From Theobroma cacao (lineage: Eukaryota > Streptophyta > Magnoliopsida > Malvales > Malvaceae), in contig NC_030854.1 of the NCBI RefSeq assembly GCF_000208745.1, forward strand, positions 31,702,940 to 31,766,939: a stretch of 64,000 bases of DNA, in the 5' to 3' direction. Below, piece by piece: positions 11,301 to 20,300 of the stretch. Numbering within the stretch: position 1 is the first letter of the stretch; each line of letters starts with the position of its first letter. The translations under genes and the position numbers were made by a program. The notes under the pieces were generated by a model, which saw only the letters and a program-made list of their open reading frames with translations, did not search any database and had not been told where the DNA came from.

Positions 11301-14300
11301 ATTGAATAATATAAAATAAAAAAATAAAAATATTTAGTAGATTGAGAAAAAACCTGAGGGGTTGCAACCATCTTTGTGTCTGTAAGATAGTTATAAATTT
11401 GCAATTCAGTGCTTCTGATCGAGTCCAAAGTGAATAAGCTTTTAATCTGCTCCACTTTAAAGTTTTCAATTGGTTCCAACTTGAACACACCTTGAACCTC
11501 AGTTAGCTTTTCACAACCAAAGACAACACACCTTTTCAAATTTAATAAGCATGGCAAACTTGAAATCTTGTACAATGATTGAGACATTATCACGTGCAAG
11601 CCACTCGTTGGAAGCATTGGAAGCCATTTGAGCTCTTTGCAACAAGTCAGCAAAAGTTCATCAAGCTTTGTAAGGTGGATAATGCTCTCGGGAAGGCTAT
11701 GAATTGGGTTTCTGCTTAAATTTAACGATTTCAAGGAAGGTAAGTAGCTCAAATCAGAAGGCATAACATCCTCAGATAATCTGCAACTCTCAAGACTCAA
11801 CTTTACCAAAGAACATGGCAAAGATGCCCAAAAGAAACCTAACTCTTTGCTTCTTTTCAGTGATAGCCAAGACAACCACGAATTTGATTCATAAATAGCA
11901 GTTCCATCTAAGCTAAGCACCCTCAATGATTTCATATTCTGCAAATCCCTAGGCACATCATTAAATGTTGAGCAACCAGTTAAAATAAGCTCTTCCAAAG
12001 ATTCTAACGAACCAATTGTCCGTGGAAGTTTCTTAAGACTTTTGCAACCTTTAAGGTTTAAAACAGTCAGAGTCTTTATCTCACCAATGGATTGATCAAC
12101 CTCAGTCAACTTTATGCAATCTTTCAGCATCAACCTTTCAAGACTATGAAGACTTGATAAGTTAAGGATTTTAAGAAGGCTATGGGAGTGACTGAGATTA
12201 AGGATCTTCAAATTTGGAAGAAAGTACTGTAGGAAAGGGAAAAAAAACACTTAAGCCATATAATTTTGTTTTTGCTTCAAAAAAAATAAAGAAAAATTAA
12301 ATAGTATCATACCTTTGTATCATTCCAAACACGTTTGAGGCTACTGTTGCGCATTTCAAGAACAACTAGCCTAGAAATATCTAAATCTGTAGAAAGATAA
12401 TCTTGAGGAAATCCATGCCAACATAACCATATTAAGCATCTCGGAAAGTCACTGTAGTCTCCTTTAAGTTTTACATAATCTAGCTGAAGTAGTTTAAGTC
12501 TTTTCATCTTTACAAAAGCATCTGTTTCTATAACTACCTCATTTGAATTAAGAAATGGATTTTTTGAATAGTTTTCAATCATTTTTCCATACTTCTCTTC
12601 CAACAATCTTTGTAGGTCAATTGTGAGGCACTTGATTGTTTTTGTACCCTGTTGGAGAAAGAATAATTTAGTTAAAAAAGTAGGACATATGAAAGTATAT
12701 TGCCTAAAAGAAAATAGAAGAAAATGAAGTCTTTCTTACAATTTTCTCTCTCAATGCATCAAATGCATCCTTATGCCACAACATGCTTCGTTTCCCAAGG
12801 TCAGAAGATTCTTGACGAATAATGTTCCTTCCTGTATCTCTAATCATTTGATGCATCATTAGCTTGTTTTTTTCATTAACCACCAAAAGAGACCTATTTA
12901 TGAGATTTTCAATACCAATTGTTGTATAGTAATCACAACCATCTAGAATTGTAGTTGTGTAATCTCTATCCTTCCCGATGAATACACAAGCTATGTCAAG
13001 GAATAGATTTTTATCATGATCATCTTGCAAGGAATCATAACTTATTCTTAAAATCTTCTGAATTTTGCTATCAGGGATCGCTTGCAATTTCTCTAATGCA
13101 CTTCTCCACACATTTATACTTTTACCAGATAGAGAAGAACCCAAAACTTGAAGAGCTAATGGAAGCCCACCGCAGTGTTTCACTACACTCCTTGCATATT
13201 CTATATAACTGTCAATTGGATCATTCTGTCCGAAGGCATACCAATTAAAAAGTTGAAGGGATTCATTGAAAGCTAATTCTTTTACCTCAAATACCTTGCA
13301 TAAGTCTCCATAACTTGATGATGCTTCAAGATCAAACATTTGTCTAATAAAAGGATCACTCAATAGACATTGATGCCTGCTAGTTATGATGATTTTACTT
13401 CCTGGATGAAAAGGAATTTGTGCCCCAATTATTTTAGTTATTATATCTGAATCATCCACATCATCTAGGACAAGAAGCACACGTCTACGGCGTACAGCTT
13501 CTTTGATCTTAATGATTCCATCATCTGAATTGTATATTTTGTTTGCTTTCCCCTTCAAGATATCTGAAATAAGCTGTCTTTGCAAACGAACAAGGCCATT
13601 GCGTTCTTGAATAGTCTCTCTAACATCAGCAAGGAAACTAAAACTTTCAAATCTTTGGATGTTAAGATTGTAAACAACTTTGGCCATGGTTGTCTTCCCA
13701 ATCCCTCCAATTCCACATAATATTGCTATGCCAACCTTATTTGATCCATCTCCCAACCACCAATTAATGCGAGTCACAAGAAAATCTATTCCAACTAAAT
13801 ATGGAGGGACATATAAAGTGTTTCGATGGAGTTTATTTTGAACTTGTTTAATAATGTCTTGAATGAACTGCGACTCATGCCTACAAATTGTGAAATATAC
13901 AAGTTATAATATATATTCAAAGTATAAATTAACAAGTGACATCTTGAAAATTGAGTAAAAATCTTTTAACAGATATGTTTGTTTCTTGCATAATTATGAT
14001 TTTTGATTTCATCTTAACTCGTCCTTAAAATTCTAAAGTGTATGTTAAATATTAAGGGACACTTTTTCAGAAAATCTCATAAACTATTTTATTTAATTCA
14101 TATAATAGGTTACTTTCTTTTTAAAAAAAAACTTATTTTTTATTAGTATTTTCAAAGGTACCATTGAAATTGAGGGGGCAATGGAAATTACCAATACCCA
14201 ACCCGACCCAACTCTATATTTTTTTGTTCTGAACCCACTCCAACTTAACACTAGATTATCAACTTTAATAACCAACCTCGAACTGAAAAACTACATAACT

Positions 14301-17300
14301 TGTGTTTGACTTGTCTTGCCTCAAAATTGTTTTTTTGTTAAATTATTTTAATTTATTTTTCATGTAAATTTTTTTACTTTAATGTAAATTACATCATAAT
14401 TACTTTTAAATATATCATATTATTTAGTTAGCCCCTCTAATTAATAATAAATAATGCCTTTATTCATCTACTATACATATATCTAGAAATATAACAATTA
14501 AATATAATATTTTTATATATACCTCTAGGAAGGCACTCTAAACCTCGATCTAACTGTATATTAATGGTCAAAGTGTCGACTAGGTCCTTGTACTAAGGGT
14601 TTTGTCAATTTAGTCCCTCTACCTCAAAACTAGTCAATTTAGTCCATATACTTTGAGATTTTATGCAATCGAGTCCCTTTCCTTAATGTTGTCCAAATTA
14701 AAGGTTAATGGTGTTGATGTGCCATTGACGTGACACTAACATATCAGACTCTGCTAACATGGCAATGATGTGGCGATGACATGGTAAAGATGATGTGGCA
14801 TGCTTGAAAAAAAAATTTTTGATAAATTTTTTTTTGAAATTTTTTTCTCATGTCATTTATTGGTAACATACCATAAGAACTAAATTGAATAAAACTGTAG
14901 AGTACATGGATTAAATTGAACAAAAATGTAGAGTATAGGGACTAAATTGAACAAAGATCTCTCATATAGAGACTAAATTGGTTACCTTTACCAATTTTTG
15001 TTTAGCATTATGTTTATACCAAAATTTATTTTTACACATCCAAAGTTATTTTTTAGTAATTAAAAACGATTAATTCTCCATTTATACAAAAGATGTATAA
15101 ACTAATTATACTATTTTTTTGTCCCTATATTTTAACTTTTTGGTCTTGTACAATTTATTGTGTAATATAGGATATACTAATAGGAATGTCAACTTAGAAG
15201 TCACCAGAGAGTGGAGACATAACACATATAAATATTTCAATTTATTCCACTTAGAATATTGAGCACAAATAATTTTAAAAAGTGAGATAAAAGTCATTAA
15301 TTATACTCACATTAACAATACTAATATATAATGTAACTAGATAAATTAATATTAAGAATTAAGAGACGTAAACTTAATTAAAATTTTGAAAAAAGTAAAT
15401 AAAATAGTAAAAACACATATAAAAATAAAGATGTATATTCTTTTTTTTTTGTTTGCTTACTCAATTCAATTTAAATTTCTTTAATATCTATTCTTTTTTC
15501 CTCTAAATAATTGTCTTTGTAGTATACCTACTTTTTTATGTACTCAGGCAATAAAATAACTAGAATTGTTACTTTCTTTTTTTTTTTCCCCTTTTGCTCA
15601 ATGCTAGGTAAAAATTTAAAGTAGAATCCTAGGTCAGTAAACCTAAACATACGGCCACCTAGACCTAAGGAAAAGCACGCCCACATGATAAGTACAAATG
15701 AAATAAGGTCTTAGATAAGGGTGCCCTCTTTCACCCCTATTGTTTAGATGATTTTTAAGGCTGAGGAAATTCAGCTTGTCCAAAGGGTTAGGGTCGAATC
15801 ATCAAGAATCTCATTAAGTTATTTGCAATATGTCAACTATATGTTTATTTTCTTGGAATCCAATCTCTCCTTTATTATTAATAGTAAATGCATATTGAGA
15901 TCTTTTCAAGTCATCTTAGTTTTAAGAATAAACTTTTAGAAGAGTTCTTTCCTCGAAGTGGGTTAGATCAGAATCTTGTCGTTGATTGGGCAAGCCACAT
16001 TAACTGTAATGTGGGTACATTGCATACTACTTATCCGAGTATGCCTCTTGAGGCTAAGGTGACATCTGTTAGTGTGTGGCAACTTACTATCAAATGGGTT
16101 GAAAACAAACTAGCTATGTGGAACGCTAGATCCATGTTTATGGGTGCTCGAGTTACTTTGCTAAAATTGGTAATGGGGAGTTTGCCCAATTTTACATGTC
16201 ATTGTTCTCCTTGCCTGCTACAATTTGTCAAATCATTGAGAAGATTCAACGAAGGTTTCTATGAAGGGACCTAACTTGGTCAAAGAGCCCCACCATGTGA
16301 GATTGGAGGTGGCTGCACTTACAAAGATATGGGAGGACTTGGGATGGTTGAGTTGGGGCTTAAAAATAGAGCCATATTGAACAAATGGCTATGGAGGTTC
16401 GAAATGAGCCGAAAGGTCTGTGGCAAAATATTATTGTTGAAAAATTATAGCTGGATAGCAAATCACTTGTGCCCAGAGGAGGAAGAGGTAAGGAGGCGTC
16501 AGAGTCTATGAAAAAATATTATCAAACCCCTATCGAGTGAAGGAATTTATGGAAGTTTTATGTTGGCTGGTATTGGTATTTCTATTAGTGATGTTAGACG
16601 AGTTACTTTCTAGGAGGAAGAATAGATCGAAGGCTTTATACTTAAAAAGGACTTCTTGAGAATTTTTGCTTTGTCTAATAAAAAAGAAAGTAATGTTAAA
16701 GAATTTGGTACTCGGGATGGGAACAAGTGGATATGGAATAAAGCTACGATGTGCAATTTTTGGTTGGGAAATAGAACAATGGAGTAAATTTTTTATGGTA
16801 ATCAAAGACCAGGTTCTGGAGAGAGAGTTTGATGACAAGCTCATTTGCAAAGGTGAACCTAGTGGCTCCTATTATGTTAAAAGCTTTTACGAAGAAGTCC
16901 TGGCTTCTAACAATTCTTAATCTAGTATCTATAAACAATTATGGATAGGACTCGCTCCCCATAAGGTCAAAATCTTCATTTGGTAGCTAATTTGGGGCAA
17001 ACTTCAAGTTAAAGACATGCTGGCTTTATTGGGTATCATTGGTGAAGCTGCTTCTCTTATTATGATGTGCAAAAAGGAAAAAGAAATGGTGAGCCATTTA
17101 TTCTTTGGTTGTTTTTACTCTTGGCATCTTCGGCAATTATGGTATGGACTATAAGACCTACAATGGGTTGCACATAAGGACCCGATGATTTGCTTTTCAT
17201 CCTGGTTTGGATTGGAATCTTTGATGCAGAATGGAATGATATGGAAAATGGCTTTTTTCACCATTTGTTGAGGCATATGGACTGCTTAAAATGAACTTGT

Positions 17301-20300
17301 CTTTAAAGGTAAATCTTGGGATGAGGACATGATTTTTGAGTTGGTTAAAGTTCGAATAGCTTGGTGGACTAAGGCTAAATGGTTGAACCTTAATATTTTA
17401 GTGAAGGACCTAATGAGATTCCTAAATCAAGGAGAAAATCACTCCTTCTCTGCCATTGCTAGAAGACAAGTAGCTTGCTCCAGGCCGAATGATGGGTGGA
17501 TCAAGTTTAACATAGACAGTGCATCTAGAGGCAACCCAAGAGAGTCTAGCATTGGTGGAATCCTTAGAGATAGTAGAGGTACGATTCTTGATATATTCTC
17601 TAAGTCAGTGAGGATCAATGATTCTAATATGGCTGAGATTATTGTGGTTAGGGAAGCTATTTCCCTATTTGTTGGGTCAAATTTGAGTGATTGCTAGTTG
17701 GTTATTGAATTAGATTCCACAAATGTGGTTAACTGGGTCCAAAATCCTCATGTGGTTCCTTGGAGGATGAAACGGGTGCTAATCCAAATCTCTAATTTGC
17801 TCCACTCTGTTCAACAATGAAAAATCAAACACATCCCTCACTCTTCCAATAGGGAAATTGATGATCTTGCTAAATAAAGGGTTCAAAGACAGTTAGAGAT
17901 CACGAGGAGTTGATGGATCATTTTCTTTTGAATGTTCAGAGAGTTGAAAGATTTAGACAGGATTAACTAAGCAATAGAGCATTAATTGGGAGGCGCCTAT
18001 TAAGGTAGTTCAGTTTTTCTTGACTTGAATGACCTAGTGCATAAGGGTGATAAAAGATTGTGGCATCTAGCGTTCTTTGCTATCATTTAGTCCATCTGGT
18101 TAATGAGGAATGAAGTGATCTTTCAAGGCAAAGTGTGAGATAGCGAGTAATGTTTAGATATTGCCAAGTTAAGAGATGCGTGGTGGGCGAAAACACGATG
18201 ACTAAGTGAATTTGGACAAATAAGAGAGACCATGAGATGTCCAAAAATTAATAAATTGATAAGCCCCAAGAATAAAGAAAGGAAAAATTCAATCTAAGAA
18301 CCATTGCCTAAAGGATGGCTCAGTTTCAATATAGACAGGGCGGTAAGAGGGAACCCTAGTCTAGTAGCTATAGGAGGTGTGTTGAAGGATGATGAAGAAG
18401 CAATAAAGATTATGTTCACAAAACCAATGGGAGTCAATGAGGTTAACATGACCAAAGTTCTGGCTATTAGAGAGGCCTTCAAATTGTTTAGCACTTCAAA
18501 ATGGGTAATGAACTGGTCATTTCTAATTGAGAGTGACTTAAACAATGCTATTAGAGAGGCTTTCAAATTGTTCAACACTTCAAAGTGGGCAATAAACTGG
18601 TCATTTCTAATTGAGAGTGACTTAAACAATGCTATGGGTTGAATACTTAATCTTAGTAAAACTCCTTGGAGAATAAAAAGAGAGTTATTAGGATTACAAG
18701 TTTTTAAGAGAGGGGCAGGGAAGTGGCAACTTAGGAAAGTTCCTAGGGGAGTGAATGAGATGGTGGACAAATTGGCAAAGTCAGGCCTTTACAGGGAGCA
18801 GAATTTGGTCCTAGTGGCAGAATAATGGAAGGTGTACTAGAAGGAAAAGAAAAGGGAAAAGGGAAGGAGAGGGCATTTTTTTTTTTGCTTTTTTTCTTGG
18901 TTTTACAAGTTTCCTAGTTTAACCTTTCCTCAAGATTTTGTGCAGGGTTCAAGGTGAGGCTTTTTTGCCCTTTTCTTTCCTTTCTCCTTGGTTTCAGTTA
19001 AACTTGACAATTTTGGACACGACATGTTAATACAACACGAGAAAACATAGGGTTAAACAGGTTTGGATTAGCTTTAACATGTTTCACATCTAATCGTATT
19101 TAACACGTTTCATATAGAAAAATTCTCATATCTTAACGTGTCAAATACAAATAACACGTTTAATTAAACATGTTATCATGTTTAAATGTGAATACGTAAC
19201 ATGTTTATCAACCTATTAAAAATTAATAGTCAAAGACTATTTTAGCTTTACTTAAATAATTTTGATTTGGGTGTTTGGAATTGTTCATGGTTGATGATGT
19301 TGTTAATGATATGTATTTAATTATAGATAAACATTATGGATGATTTTAGATATTATTAGTATTTTAAAGTTAGATGTTAATAATGGATTTTATCATATTA
19401 CATGATAAAGAATTTTATGTTTGTTATTTATGTTAAATTTTATTATATTTGATGTTATTATAATTTTGTTTTGTTATAATTGTTTTTATAATTATTGATT
19501 TTAAATTTAAATAATAAAATTATATTTAATTGTAAATATTTTATTTAGTCGTGTTAAACATATCAATCGTATTATTAATGGTATCATGTCGTATATTGAC
19601 ACGTTTAATAAACATGTTAATCGTGTCATGTCGTGTTACACAGTAATTAGATATACACATATACGTGTTTTAGATTTAAGACACGAGTATTATTCGTGTT
19701 GTGTTCGTATTTAACCTTAACGTGTTTTGTATTTAATCGTGTTTAACATGTTTAAGACACGAAATACGAATTGTCAAGTCTAGTTTCGATTGCTAGGAGC
19801 CTTGAAGGAACAAATTGGAAAAAAAAAAGGAGAAAATTAAAAGGAGAGGGAGAGAGAGAGAGAGAAGATAAAGAAGTAAAAGGAGATTAAAAAAATGTAG
19901 AAAGAAAGGAGTGAAAAAAAAAAGAGAGAAATAGGTAAAGAGAAAGAAGTGAGTGAAAGAAATAGGAAAAAGAGATGAAAAAAAAAAAAAAAGAGAGGAT
20001 ATGAGAAAGGACATTTGTCTGATTGGATTGAGGACTGGTGGTTTGTCGTTCTGTCTTTGGGGCACTTTCTTTTGTTGTCCGCACGTCTGCTTTGAGAGAG
20101 TTGTCTTTGGTTTTGGGTGTGTGAGTTGTGACCACTGTTTCTTCCCTTTCATGCTGTTCTTTTTTATTCTTGTGGGTGGTTATTTTGTGATTTGGCCTTG
20201 AGTATCTTAGGGTTTTGCTTGCTCCGAAGGGGGGTTGTATGGGCAGTGAGAGTTTGGCTAACTGTTCCCTGGCCTCGTTTTTTTTTTTCCTTCCTGTTTT

